Of a stretch of DNA of 64,000 nucleotides, positions 9,170-17,889 are shown piece after piece. The DNA comes from Gemmatimonadota bacterium. GTDB lineage: Bacteria; Gemmatimonadota; Gemmatimonadetes; Gemmatimonadales; Gemmatimonadaceae. The DNA lies in assembly GCA_016714015.1 (NCBI GenBank), contig JADJNZ010000004.1, positions 434,001 through 498,000 of the forward strand. Reading direction: 5' to 3'. How positions within the stretch are numbered: position 1 is the first letter of the stretch; each line of letters begins with the position of its first letter. The notes under the pieces are model-generated. The model was not told where the DNA came from, searched no databases, and saw only the letters and a program-made list of their open reading frames with translations. The position numbers and the translations under genes are program-made.

Positions 9170-9234
9170 AGCATCCCCCGCGGGCGCCCCGGCATCGGTG
9201 CGCCCGCGCGGTTTCCTCGCCTCTCTCCCGCCCG

Positions 9235-10557
9235 ATGTCCGTGTCCAGCACCCCTGCGTCCGTCGACCCCACCCGCATCAGCGACCTCCCGGCCCTCGTG
9301 GGCTCCACGGTGAGCGTGAGCGGCTGGGTCCAGCACCTCCGCTCGTCCGGCAAGATCGCCTTCATCGTGCTGCGCGACGGCACCGGCACGCTCCAGTGCG
9401 TCGTGCCCAAGAAGGAGGTCAGCGAGGGCACGTGGGAGCACTTCGGGCAGCTCACGCTCGAGACCTCCATCACCGTCACCGGCGAGATCCGGGCTGACGC
9501 GCGCCAGGCCGGTGGGGTGGAGCTCGGGCTCAAGGAGCTGGTGATCATCGGCCCCAGCGCGCTCGACTACCCGATCCAGCCCAAGGAGCACGGCGTCGAC
9601 TTCCTGCTCGACAACCGGCACTTCTGGCTCCGGACGCCGCGGCAGGTCGCGATCATGCGGATCCGCCATGAGATCGAGCAGGCGATCCACGACTTCTTCT
9701 ACGAGCGCGGGTTCCTCCGCGTCGACACGCCCATCCTCACGGCGGCGATCGGCGAGCGTGCCGGCCTCTTCGCCACCGAGTACTTCGACGAGGGGAACGC
9801 CTACCTCGCGCAGACCGGCCAGCTCTACGGCGAGGCCGCGGCGGCCGCCTTCGGGAAGATCTACACCTTCGGCCCCACCTTCCGCGCCGAGAAGTCCAAG
9901 ACGCGCCGCCACCTCACCGAGTTCTGGATGATCGAGCCCGAGGTGGCGTTCAACGACACGCACGCGAACATGCGCCTGCAGGAGGACTTCGTGTCCTACC
10001 TCGTGCAGCGCTGCGTCGAGCGCCGCCCGGCCGAGCTCAAGGAACTCGAGCGCGACCTCTCGAAGCTCGAGCGGATCAAGGCGCCATTCCCGCGCATCGA
10101 CTACACCGACGCGGTCGCGACGCTCCAGAAGAAGGGCAGTGCGGTGCAGTGGGGCGACGACCTCGGCGCCGAGGACGAATCGCTGCTCGTCGAGGACTAC
10201 GACACGCCGATCTTCATCTGCAACTACCCGAAGGAGGCGAAGGCCTTCTACATGAAGGAGAACCCGGCCGATCCGCGCACCGTGCTCTGCGACGACATGC
10301 TCGCGCCGGAAGGGTACGGCGAGATCATCGGCGGCTCGCAGCGCGAGGACGATCACGACAAGCTCCTCGCGCGCATCCACGAGGAGCAGTTGCCGGTCGA
10401 GGCCTACTCCTGGTATCTCGACCTGCGGAAGTACGGGACGTTCGTGCACTCGGGGTTCGGGCTCGGGCTCGAACGCACCGTCGCGTGGATCTGCGGCACC
10501 CCGCACATCCGCGAGTGCATCGCCTTCCCGCGCATGATGCATCGTCTCCATCCCTGA
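9235..10557 (+). CDS. asnS: Asparaginyl-tRNA synthetase
   Basis: The enzyme charges tRNA-Asn with asparagine using ATP in the cytoplasm. The 440-residue protein begins at ATG 9235 (MSVSSTPAS); the open frame reaches further upstream, but that part has no homology-like sequence. The N-terminal OB-fold anticodon-binding domain (VSGWVQHLRSSGKIAFIVLRD) is followed by the class II core: motif 2 FRAEKSKTRRHLTEFWMIEPE region and motif 3 GFGLGLERTVAWICGTPHIRE. The PFPR-like ending (AFPRMMHRLHP) and the lack of the bacterial AspRS insertion favour AsnRS. The length matches the family. The leader is pyrimidine-rich with no Shine-Dalgarno. deoC follows after 59 bases. Confidence 0.96.
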   Translation: MSVSSTPASVDPTRISDLPALVGSTVSVSGWVQHLRSSGKIAFIVLRDGTGTLQCVVPKKEVSEGTWEHFGQLTLETSITVTGEIRADARQAGGVELGLKELVIIGPSALDYPIQPKEHGVDFLLDNRHFWLRTPRQVAIMRIRHEIEQAIHDFFYERGFLRVDTPILTAAIGERAGLFATEYFDEGNAYLAQTGQLYGEAAAAAFGKIYTFGPTFRAEKSKTRRHLTEFWMIEPEVAFNDTHANMRLQEDFVSYLVQRCVERRPAELKELERDLSKLERIKAPFPRIDYTDAVATLQKKGSAVQWGDDLGAEDESLLVEDYDTPIFICNYPKEAKAFYMKENPADPRTVLCDDMLAPEGYGEIIGGSQREDDHDKLLARIHEEQLPVEAYSWYLDLRKYGTFVHSGFGLGLERTVAWICGTPHIRECIAFPRMMHRLHP

Positions 10558-10616
10558 GGCACCTGATGAGCCGCGACACCGTTCCGCCCACCTGCTGATC
10601 CCGTGAGCGCTTCCGC

Positions 10617-11579
10617 ATGAGCGCCTCCGAGCTACCGCGGAATCCCGGGCAGCCGCTCGACCTCGACGTCGTGCGGTCGATCCGGGTGAACCGGAGCGCC
10701 GCGGAGCGGCGCGCCGCGACCATCCCGACCCGCCGCACGGTCAAGAAGGAGTGGCAGGCGGCCTGGCTCCTCAAGGCGATCACGTTGATGGACCTCACCA
10801 CGCTGTCCGGCGACGATACCGACGGCAACGTGAAGCGGCTCTGTGCGAAGGCGCGCACCCCGGTGCGCGGCGAGATCCTCCACGCCCTCGGCGCGGACCG
10901 GCTCGGCATCACCGTCGGCGCGGTCTGCGTCTACCATCAGTACGTCTCGACGGCCGTGCAGGCGCTCGCGGGGTCCGGCATCCCGGTCGCCGCGGTCAGC
11001 ACCGGCTTCCCGGCGGGCCTCTCGCCGTTCGAGCAGCGCCTCGCCGAGATCCCCGCGTCGGTCGATGCCGGCGCGCGGGAGATCGACATCGTCATCACGC
11101 GCGCGCACGTGCTCACCGGGGACTGGCAGGCCCTCTACGACGAGGTGCGGCTCTTCCGTGAGGCGTGCGGCGACGCGCATCTCAAGGCGATCCTCGCCAC
11201 CGGCGAACTCGCCACGCTCACCAACGTCGCGCGCGCCAGTTGGGTCGCCATGCAGGCCGGCGCCGATTTCATCAAGACGAGCACCGGCAAGGAAGGGACG
11301 AACGCGACGCTGCCGGTGAGCCTCGTGATGGTGCGGCAGATCCGCGCGTACGAGGAGGCCACCGGCTTCAAGGTCGGCTACAAGCCGGCCGGCGGGATCC
11401 GCACCGCCAAGCAGGCGCTCGAGTACCTGCTGCTGATGAAGGAGGAGCTCGGCGACCGCTGGCTGCAGCCCGACCTCTTCCGGTTCGGCGCGTCGTCGTT
11501 GCTGACCGACATCGAGCGCCAGCTCGAGCACTTCGTGACCGGGCGGTACAGCGCCGCTCATCGTCAACCAATGCCCTGA
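10617..11579 (+). CDS. deoC: Deoxyribose-phosphate aldolase
   Basis: The enzyme splits 2-deoxyribose-5-phosphate into acetaldehyde and glyceraldehyde-3-phosphate, the last step of deoxynucleoside breakdown. The 320-residue protein shows the Schiff-base lysine in GADFIKTSTGK and the second catalytic lysine in VGYKPAGGIRT, with TLSGDDT early in the barrel. It belongs to the longer DeoC class (about 300 or more residues), with an extra N-terminal helix. ATG 10617 is the start. The aldehyde dehydrogenase gene begins 14 bases after the stop, so acetaldehyde made here could be oxidised by its neighbour. deoB and cdd lie 5-6 kb downstream. Confidence 0.96.
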   Translation: MSASELPRNPGQPLDLDVVRSIRVNRSAAERRAATIPTRRTVKKEWQAAWLLKAITLMDLTTLSGDDTDGNVKRLCAKARTPVRGEILHALGADRLGITVGAVCVYHQYVSTAVQALAGSGIPVAAVSTGFPAGLSPFEQRLAEIPASVDAGAREIDIVITRAHVLTGDWQALYDEVRLFREACGDAHLKAILATGELATLTNVARASWVAMQAGADFIKTSTGKEGTNATLPVSLVMVRQIRAYEEATGFKVGYKPAGGIRTAKQALEYLLLMKEELGDRWLQPDLFRFGASSLLTDIERQLEHFVTGRYSAAHRQPMP

Positions 11580-11593
11580 GACGCGAGCGCACG

Positions 11594-13999
11594 ATGCCGA
11601 GCGTTGCCGAGATCTTCGAGACGATGGATTACGGGCCCGCGCCCGAGAGCGATGCCGAGGCGCGCGCCTGGCTCGCCACGCATGGCGGGCGCTTCGGCCA
11701 GTTCGTGAACGGGGCGTGGACGAAGGCGGGCACCACCTTCGACGTGACGGACCCGAGCAATGCCCAGGTGCTCGCGAAGGTGTCGCAGGCCTCCGCGAAG
11801 GAGGTCGATGCGGCGGTGGCCGCCGCGCGGAAGGCGTTCCCCAAGTGGGCGCGGCTGAGCGCGCATTCCCGCGCGCGGCACCTCTACGCGCTCGCGCGCA
11901 TGGTGCAGAAGCATGCGCGGCTCTTCGCCGTCATCGAGTCGATGGACAACGGCAAGCCGATCCGCGAGACGCGCGACCTCGACATCCCGCTCGTCGCGCG
12001 GCACTTCTACCATCACGCCGGCTGGGCGCAGCTGCTGCCGTCGGAGTTCGCGGGGTACGGTCCGGTCGGCGTGGTCGGGCAGATCATCCCGTGGAACTTC
12101 CCGTTGCTGATGCTCGCGTGGAAGGTCGCGCCGGCGCTCGCGGCGGGGAACACGGTCGTGCTCAAGCCGGCGGAGTTCACGCCGCTCTCGGCGCTGCTCT
12201 TCGCCGAGCTCGCGGCCGAGGCCGGGCTGCCGCCCGGCGTGCTCAACGTCATCACGGGGGACGGACGGACCGGCGCGGCACTCGTCGATCACCCCGACGT
12301 GGACAAGATCGCATTCACCGGCTCCACCGACGTGGGACGGATCATCCGCAAGGCGACGGCGGGGAGCGGCAAGAAGCTCTCGCTCGAACTGGGCGGGAAG
12401 TCGCCGTTCATCGTCTATGAGGACGCCGACCTCGACAGTGTGGTCGAGGGTGTGGTCGACGCGATCTGGTTCAACCAGGGGCAGGTCTGCTGCGCGGGCT
12501 CGCGCCTGCTCGTGCAGGAGGGCGTGCACGACCGCCTGATGGACAAGCTCCGCGCGCGGATGGAGAAGCTCCGCGTCGGCAAGCCGCTCGACAAGGCGGT
12601 GGACATGGGCGCGATCGTCGCGCCGGAGCAGCTCGAGCGCATCACGACGCTGGTGGCGCAGGGGAAGGCCGAGGGCGCCGAGCTGTGGCAGCCGAGCTGG
12701 AGCGTGCCGAAGAACGGCTGCTTCTATCCGCCGACGCTGTTCACGAAGGTCGAGCCCGCGAGCACGATCGCGCAGGTGGAGATCTTCGGCCCGGTGCTGG
12801 TGGCGATGAGCTTCCGCACGCCGGAGGAATCGGTCGCGCTGGCGAACAACACGCCGTTCGGGTTGGCGGCGAGCGTGTGGACGGAGAACATCAACCTCGC
12901 GCTCGACATCGCCCCCAAGCTCAAGGCGGGAGTGGTGTGGGTGAACGCGACGAATCTGTTCGATGCGGCGGCGGGGTTCGGTGGATACCGCGAGTCGGGG
13001 TATGGACGTGAGGGTGGGCGGGAAGGGATGTGGGAGTACGTCAAGATGAAGGTGGAAGGTGGAAGGGTGAAGGTGGACGGCGGTCCGTCCGCTGCGTCCC
13101 GCACGGCTCCCCGCATCGCCGGTCAGTCTTCCGTCCATCCGCCCTCAGCCTCCATCCCCCCCATCGACCGCACCCCGAAGCTCTTCATCGGCGGCAAGCA
13201 GGCGCGCCCCGACTCGGGCTACACGCGCGCGATCGTCGACCCGCGCGGCCGGCGCATCGGTGAGGTCGGGGAGGGCAACCGCAAGGACCTTCGCAATGCC
13301 GTCGAGGCGGCGCACGCTGCGGCGAAGTCGTGGTCCAAGTCCACGGCGCACCTTCGCGCGCAGATCCTGTTCTACATCGGCGAGAACCTGAGCGCCCGCG
13401 GTGACGAGTTCGCCGCGCGCCTTCGCGCGCAGACGGGCGCGACCGCCGCGCAGGCGCGCGCCGAGGTCGAGGCGTCGGTGTCGAGGCTCTTCACGTACGC
13501 CGCGTGGGCCGACAAGTGGGACGGGGCCGTCCACAACGTTCCCATCCGCGGGGTCGCGTTGCAGATGCACGAGCCGATCGGCGTGGTCGCCGTCGCCGCC
13601 CCGGATGCGTCGCCGCTGCTGGGGTTCGTCTCCACCGTCGCGCCGCTGCTCGCGACGGGCAATGCCGTCGTCGTGATCCCGAGCGAGCCGCATCCGCTGT
13701 CGGTGACGGACCTCTATACCGTGTTCGAGAGCTCCGACGTGCCCGGCGGCGCGGTCAACATCGTCACGGGAGCCAAGGACGTGCTCGCCAAGTCGCTCGC
13801 CGAGCACGACGACGTCGAGGCGATCTGGTACTGGGGCAGCAAGGACGGCAAGAAGGCGGTCGAGTTCGCGTCGGCGGGGAACATGAAGCGGACCTGGGCG
13901 CATGCGGGCGCGGCCGACTGGAGCGCCCCGATCGATGCGCGCGCGTTCCTGCGCGAGGCGACGCAGGTGAAGAACATCTGGGTGCCGTACGGCGAGTAG
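11594..13999 (+). CDS. ALDH16-like double-domain aldehyde dehydrogenase
   Basis: The 801-residue protein has two aldehyde dehydrogenase domains in one chain, the ALDH16 layout. Domain 1 (about 30-485) is complete: IIPWNFP, the NAD-binding GSTDVG, the catalytic Glu in LELGGKSP and the catalytic Cys in FNQGQVCCAG. Domain 2 (about 530-801) keeps the fold pattern (FIGGKQARP, VAVAAPDASP, VNIVTGAKD) but lacks the catalytic Cys and Glu, as is known for ALDH16 second domains. The linker (about 485-525) is encoded by a repeat described separately. The likely role is oxidation of acetaldehyde from DeoC to acetate, inferred from the adjacent deoC. The start is ATG 11594. The stop is followed immediately by the next start. 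Confidence 0.9.
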   Translation: MPSVAEIFETMDYGPAPESDAEARAWLATHGGRFGQFVNGAWTKAGTTFDVTDPSNAQVLAKVSQASAKEVDAAVAAARKAFPKWARLSAHSRARHLYALARMVQKHARLFAVIESMDNGKPIRETRDLDIPLVARHFYHHAGWAQLLPSEFAGYGPVGVVGQIIPWNFPLLMLAWKVAPALAAGNTVVLKPAEFTPLSALLFAELAAEAGLPPGVLNVITGDGRTGAALVDHPDVDKIAFTGSTDVGRIIRKATAGSGKKLSLELGGKSPFIVYEDADLDSVVEGVVDAIWFNQGQVCCAGSRLLVQEGVHDRLMDKLRARMEKLRVGKPLDKAVDMGAIVAPEQLERITTLVAQGKAEGAELWQPSWSVPKNGCFYPPTLFTKVEPASTIAQVEIFGPVLVAMSFRTPEESVALANNTPFGLAASVWTENINLALDIAPKLKAGVVWVNATNLFDAAAGFGGYRESGYGREGGREGMWEYVKMKVEGGRVKVDGGPSAASRTAPRIAGQSSVHPPSASIPPIDRTPKLFIGGKQARPDSGYTRAIVDPRGRRIGEVGEGNRKDLRNAVEAAHAAAKSWSKSTAHLRAQILFYIGENLSARGDEFAARLRAQTGATAAQARAEVEASVSRLFTYAAWADKWDGAVHNVPIRGVALQMHEPIGVVAVAAPDASPLLGFVSTVAPLLATGNAVVVIPSEPHPLSVTDLYTVFESSDVPGGAVNIVTGAKDVLAKSLAEHDDVEAIWYWGSKDGKKAVEFASAGNMKRTWAHAGAADWSAPIDARAFLREATQVKNIWVPYGE
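13045..13157 (+). repeat. Dispersed repeat lying in frame in the ALDH inter-domain linker
   Basis: This 113-base block shares with the gap repeat at 36854-36949 an identical 15-base left end (GATGAAGGTGGAAGG), a middle CGCATCGC..GTCAG block (13 of 15 bases), and an identical 12-base right block (CAGCCTCCATCC). The purine-rich left and pyrimidine-rich right ends are partly complementary. Here it is read through in frame and encodes a low-complexity Gly/Ser/Pro linker. Confidence 0.7.
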
Positions 14000-14383
14000 A
14001 TGCTGCCGCGCGACGTCTACGAGATCGTCCACGTGATCGGGATCGCGCTCGTGATGCTCGCGTTCGGGGGCATCGCGTCGCATGCGTCCGCGGGCGGGAG
14101 CTTCAAGGGGCCCGGGTCGCAGCGCGCCCTTCGGATCGCGCATCACACGGGGATGCTGCTCCTGCTCGTCGGCGGGTTCGGGATGCTGGCGCGGATCGGC
14201 ATCGCGAAGGGGGGCATCGCGAGCTTCCCGCTCTGGCTGTGGGCGAAGATCGCGCTCTTCCTCGTGCTCGGTGGGACCGTCGCGATGCCGTATCGCCGGC
14301 CGCGCTGGGCCTGGCCCGCGTTCTTCGCGACGCCGCTCCTCGCCGGCGCCGCCGTCTACCTGGCCCTCTACAAGCCGTTCTGA
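14000..14383 (+). CDS. Small four-helix membrane protein, unknown
   Basis: The 127-residue protein starts at ATG 14000, the base after the ALDH stop, so it is almost certainly co-transcribed and possibly coupled. Four hydrophobic segments are visible: about 8-25 (HVIGIALVMLAFGGIA), 48-65 (TGMLLLLVGGFGMLARI), 76-95 (FPLWLWAKIALFLVLGG) and 103-122. A His pair (RIAHHTGM) at the start of helix 2 and the overall layout recall small SirB/CopD-like haem or metal membrane proteins, but there is no firm match. It ends 3 bases from the convergent mazG stop. Confidence 0.7.
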   Translation: MLPRDVYEIVHVIGIALVMLAFGGIASHASAGGSFKGPGSQRALRIAHHTGMLLLLVGGFGMLARIGIAKGGIASFPLWLWAKIALFLVLGGTVAMPYRRPRWAWPAFFATPLLAGAAVYLALYKPF

Positions 14384-14386
14384 ACG

Positions 14387-15178
14387 TCAGCGCGGCTCTT
14401 CGGCCTTGACCTCGTCCCAGATCCGGTCGAGCGCCTCGAGCCCCGCCGTCCGCACGTCGATCCCCCGCGCCTCGGCGATCGCCTCCACCGCTTCGAACCG
14501 TCGCTGGAACTTCGCATTCGCCCGGTCGAGCGCGAGCGCCGGGTGCGTCCCCGCCTTGCGGCAGAGGTTCACCACCGCGAAGAGCAGGTCGCCGAGCTCC
14601 TCCTCCAGCTTCGCGTGACGCGAGTCCAGGCTCGGCACGCCATGCGTGTCGAACACCGCGCCGTCCTGCGTGATCTGCTCGCGCACCTCGCCGAGTTCCT
14701 CGGCGACCTTCTGCATCGGCCCCTCGACGTCGGGCCAGTCGAAGCCCACCCCCGCCGCGCGCTCCTGCAGGCGATGCGCGCGATGCAGGGCGGGGAGCCC
14801 GCTCGGGAGCCCCTCGGCGAGTGACCGGCGCGACTTGGCCTTCATCTGCTCCCACGGCGTGCGCTCGGTGTCGGTGCCGTAGAGCCAGGGATGCCGCCGT
14901 GTCATCTTCCCGACGAGCGATCCCGCGACCTGCTCCGGGCCGAACGCCCCGCGTTCCTCGGCGATCACCGCGTGGAAGAGCACCTGCAACAGGACGTCAC
15001 CCAGTTCGCTGCACGTCGCCGCATCGTCGCCTTCGCGGAGCGCGTCGTCGAGCTCGTGCATCTCCTCGTTGAGGTAGGGGCGCAGCGACTCATGCGTTTG
15101 CGCCTTGTCCCATGCGTCGCGCGCCCGGAGGTCGCGCATGATCGCGAGGGCATCTTCAAGCGTGGCTTTGTCTTGCAT
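14387..15178 (-). CDS. mazG: Nucleoside triphosphate pyrophosphohydrolase
   Basis: MazG hydrolyses NTPs to NMP and pyrophosphate, clearing abnormal nucleotides and affecting ppGpp levels. The 263-residue protein has two tandem MazG domains. The first carries EEMHELDDAL and ELGDVLLQVLFHA and the second KLEEELGDLLFAVVNLCRK, both with the EExxE...ExxD metal-binding pattern. The conserved YLNEEMHE, KMTRRHPW and GFDWPD stretches are present. ATG 15178 (MQDKATLEDALAIM) is chosen because it matches the family N-terminus; the open frame runs 36 residues further upstream without family-like sequence. The gene is divergent from alr with only 34 bases between starts. Confidence 0.95.
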   Translation of the reverse strand: MQDKATLEDALAIMRDLRARDAWDKAQTHESLRPYLNEEMHELDDALREGDDAATCSELGDVLLQVLFHAVIAEERGAFGPEQVAGSLVGKMTRRHPWLYGTDTERTPWEQMKAKSRRSLAEGLPSGLPALHRAHRLQERAAGVGFDWPDVEGPMQKVAEELGEVREQITQDGAVFDTHGVPSLDSRHAKLEEELGDLLFAVVNLCRKAGTHPALALDRANAKFQRRFEAVEAIAEARGIDVRTAGLEALDRIWDEVKAEEPR

Positions 15179-15204
15179 CGCTCTCTGGGGGCCGGGTAAC
15201 TTGA
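15173..15204 (+). promoter_or_regulatory. alr promoter
   Basis: TTG at 15173-15175 and TAACTTGA at 15197-15204 are 21 bases apart. The start codon at 15213 is 8 bases after the -7 box, so the transcript would be nearly leaderless. The -33 element lies inside the divergent mazG start. Confidence 0.45.
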
Positions 15205-15212
15205 CCGTTCGA

Positions 15213-16304
15213 ATGCCGGGGGAATCTACTGCCGTGCGGGACGCGCGCGCTTGGGTCGAGGTCGACCTTGGCGCGCTGCTGCGCAATGCGCGCGCGCTCG
15301 CAGCGCACGCCCGCGTTCCGCTCTTGCCGATGGTGAAGGCCGACGCGTACGGGCTGGGGGCGGTGCCGGTGGTCCGCGCGCTCGAGACGCTCGATCCCTT
15401 CGGCTACGGCGTCTCGTCGATCGCGGAGGGCGAGGAGTTGCGCGCGGCGGGCATCACGCGGCCGATCCTGCTCTTCACACCTGTGGCGCCGAGCGATCTC
15501 GCTCGGTTGCGCGCGGCACGCCTCACCCCCACGCTCGGCGAGGCATCGATCATCAGCGCCTGGGCCGCGAGCGGTGGCGGTGCCTGGCACCTCGCGGTCG
15601 ACACGGGGATGCATCGTGCCGGCGTGGAGCATGATGCCATCGATGCGGCGCTCGCGGCGGCGGTCGTCTGCGCGCCCGAGGGCATCTTCACGCACCTGCA
15701 CTCGTCGGAGATGGACGACGGCTCCATGGAGGCGCAGGAGACGCGGTTCCGCGCCGTCCTCGCGCGGCTCGCTGCGCGCCCGAGACTGGTGCACGTGGAG
15801 AACAGCGGCGGGATCGTCCGCCGCTCGCCGAGCGCGTGGGACCTCGTACGCCCGGGCGTCTTCCTCTATGGCGTCGGGAGCGGCCCCAAGGCCGCGCTGC
15901 AGCCCGAGCCGGTCGCCTCGCTACGCGCCCGGATCCTCGAGGTCCGCACGCTCGCGCGCGGCGAGACGGTCTCGTACGGAGCAACCTGGCGCGCCGAACG
16001 CGTGACCAAGCTCGCGACGGTCGCCTGCGGCTACGCGGACGGCCTCCGCCGGCATCTGGGCAATCGCGCGCACGCCCTGGTGCGCGGCCGACCCGCGCCG
16101 ATCGCGGGGGTGGTCACCATGGACATGACGATGCTCGACATCACCGACAGCGGGGGCGAGGTGGGCGACGTCGCGACGTTCCTCGGGCGGGACGGCGACG
16201 CGCTCCTCACGGCCGAACAGGTCGCGGCGGCGGGTGGGCTCTCTCCGTACGAGCTGCTGGTCGGCCTGAAGCTGCGCCTCCCGCGCTTCCACACGGAGTC
16301 CTGA
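15213..16304 (+). CDS. alr: Alanine racemase
   Basis: The PLP enzyme makes D-alanine for peptidoglycan. The 363-residue protein has the PLP lysine in MVKADAYGLGA, the catalytic Tyr in ETVSYGATW, the GMHRAG and VRPGVFLYG motifs, and the MDMTMLDIT stretch of the C-terminal domain. Length fits the family. ATG 15213 is chosen; GTG 15234 (RDARAWVEVDL follows) is a close alternative. It leads a tightly packed run: deoB starts 2 bases after its stop, then cdd and several envelope genes overlap in turn. Confidence 0.96.
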   Translation: MPGESTAVRDARAWVEVDLGALLRNARALAAHARVPLLPMVKADAYGLGAVPVVRALETLDPFGYGVSSIAEGEELRAAGITRPILLFTPVAPSDLARLRAARLTPTLGEASIISAWAASGGGAWHLAVDTGMHRAGVEHDAIDAALAAAVVCAPEGIFTHLHSSEMDDGSMEAQETRFRAVLARLAARPRLVHVENSGGIVRRSPSAWDLVRPGVFLYGVGSGPKAALQPEPVASLRARILEVRTLARGETVSYGATWRAERVTKLATVACGYADGLRRHLGNRAHALVRGRPAPIAGVVTMDMTMLDITDSGGEVGDVATFLGRDGDALLTAEQVAAAGGLSPYELLVGLKLRLPRFHTES

Positions 16305-16306
16305 CG

Positions 16307-17473
16307 ATGGCGAATCGCGCGATCATCCTCGTCCTCGACGGCGTCGGCATCGGCGAGGCGCCGGATACCGCAGCCTACGGCGATGCCGGCTCGCACACCC
16401 TCGGGAACGTGGCGAAGGCGGTCGGCGGGCTCGCCCTGCCGCACCTGCGTCACGCGGGACTCGGAAACATCGCGCCGCTCAAGGGCATGGCGCCGGTCGA
16501 TCATCCCACCGCCGCCTTCGGCCTCATGGAGCCCAAGTCGGCGGGGAAGGACTCCACGACGGGGCACTGGGAGATCGCGGGGGTGCACCTCGCGCAGCCG
16601 TTCCCGACCTACCCTCAGGGATTCCCGACCGAGATCGTGGCCGAGTTCTCGAGGCGGACCGGTCGCCCGGTGATCGGGAACGTCGTGGGAAGCGGCACCG
16701 CCATCATCGAGACCTATGCGGACGAGCACGTGCGCACGGGCGCCTGGATCCTCTACACGAGTGCCGATTCGGTCTTCCAGATCGCGGCGCACGAGGGGAC
16801 GATCCCGCTCGACGAGCTCTACGCCGGGTGCCAGACGGCGCGGGAGATGCTCGTCGCCCCGCACGACGTGAGCCGCGTGATCGCCCGGCCGTTCGTTGGG
16901 GTGCCCGGCGCGTGGAAGCGGACGGCCAACCGCAAGGACATCTCGATCCAGCCGCCGGCCGAGACCCTCCTCGACGCGCTGGCGGCTGCGGGGATCCCGC
17001 GGTCCGGGGTGGGGAAGGTGGACGACCTCTTCGCCCGGCGGGGCCTCGAAGGAGGCCACACCCGGGACAATCCGGAGGGCATCGCGAGGATCCTCGACTG
17101 GCTCCGGACGGGTCCGGATGGGTTGTTGTTCGCCAACCTTGTAGATTTCGACCAACAGTACGGGCACCGGAACGACGTTCCGGGGTTCTATCAGGCATTG
17201 TGCGAGTTCGACCTCGCGCTGCCCGACCTCACTGCCGCCCTCCGCCAGGAAGACCTGTTGTTCATCACCGCCGACCACGGCAACGACCCGACCACGCCCT
17301 CGACCGACCACGCCCGCGAGTGCGTGCCGGTGCTGGCGTTCGGCGCGCGCGTGCGTCCGGTCGCGCTCGGGCGGCGCGGGACCTTCTCTGATCTCGGGGC
17401 GACCGTCGCCGAGTGGCTCGGCGTGGGTTTCCGGGGGCGCGGCACCTCGTTCCTGCGGACGATCGTCGCGTGA
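16307..17473 (+). CDS. deoB: Phosphopentomutase
   Basis: DeoB interconverts (deoxy)ribose-1-phosphate and -5-phosphate, feeding DeoC. The 388-residue protein of the alkaline-phosphatase superfamily shows the first metal site ILVLDGVGIGEAPD, the phosphorylated Thr region GKDSTTGHWEI, the cap-domain stretch VGVPGAWKRT, and metal ligands in VDFDQQYGHRND and FITADHGNDP...STDHARE. Length is normal. The ATG at 16307 follows the alr stop by 2 bases. The stop overlaps the cdd start as GTGA. Confidence 0.97.
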   Translation: MANRAIILVLDGVGIGEAPDTAAYGDAGSHTLGNVAKAVGGLALPHLRHAGLGNIAPLKGMAPVDHPTAAFGLMEPKSAGKDSTTGHWEIAGVHLAQPFPTYPQGFPTEIVAEFSRRTGRPVIGNVVGSGTAIIETYADEHVRTGAWILYTSADSVFQIAAHEGTIPLDELYAGCQTAREMLVAPHDVSRVIARPFVGVPGAWKRTANRKDISIQPPAETLLDALAAAGIPRSGVGKVDDLFARRGLEGGHTRDNPEGIARILDWLRTGPDGLLFANLVDFDQQYGHRNDVPGFYQALCEFDLALPDLTAALRQEDLLFITADHGNDPTTPSTDHARECVPVLAFGARVRPVALGRRGTFSDLGATVAEWLGVGFRGRGTSFLRTIVA

Positions 17474-17889
17474 CGCGGTCCGCCGTCGAGCCGTACCTCC
17501 CGGCGCTCCGCGCGCGGGCCGCCGAGATGATGCACCAGGCGTACGCGCCGTATTCGCACTTCAAGGTGGGCGCGGCGCTGCTCGCCACCGATGGCACGAT
17601 CATCGGCGGCTGCAACGTCGAGAACGCGTCGTACCCGGCGGGCACCTGCGCCGAGCGATGCGCGCTCGGCGCCGCGGTCGCGTCGGGGCATCAGCGGTTC
17701 ATGGCGGTGGTGGTGTGCACCGCCGCGGCGGAGCCGACGCCGCCCTGTGGGATCTGCCGGCAGGCGCTGGCAGAGTTCGGCCTCCAGCTCGAGGTGGTGA
17801 GTTGCACCGCCTCGGGCGCTGAAGCGCGCTGGACGCTCGACGAGCTCCTGCCGTTTCCCTTCACGCCCTCCCAGCTCCAGACCCGATGA
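17470..17889 (+). CDS. cdd: Cytidine deaminase
   Basis: The zinc enzyme deaminates cytidine and deoxycytidine to uridine forms. The 139-residue protein matches the small tetrameric class: AYAPYSHFKVGAAL, the CNVENASY stretch, and zinc ligands in TCAERCA and PCGICRQ. The GTG at 17470 lies within the deoB stop (GTGA), and its own stop overlaps the next ATG (ATGA). With deoB here and deoC upstream it suggests salvage and catabolism of deoxynucleosides; a nucleoside phosphorylase is not in the window. Confidence 0.96.
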   Translation: MTRSAVEPYLPALRARAAEMMHQAYAPYSHFKVGAALLATDGTIIGGCNVENASYPAGTCAERCALGAAVASGHQRFMAVVVCTAAAEPTPPCGICRQALAEFGLQLEVVSCTASGAEARWTLDELLPFPFTPSQLQTR

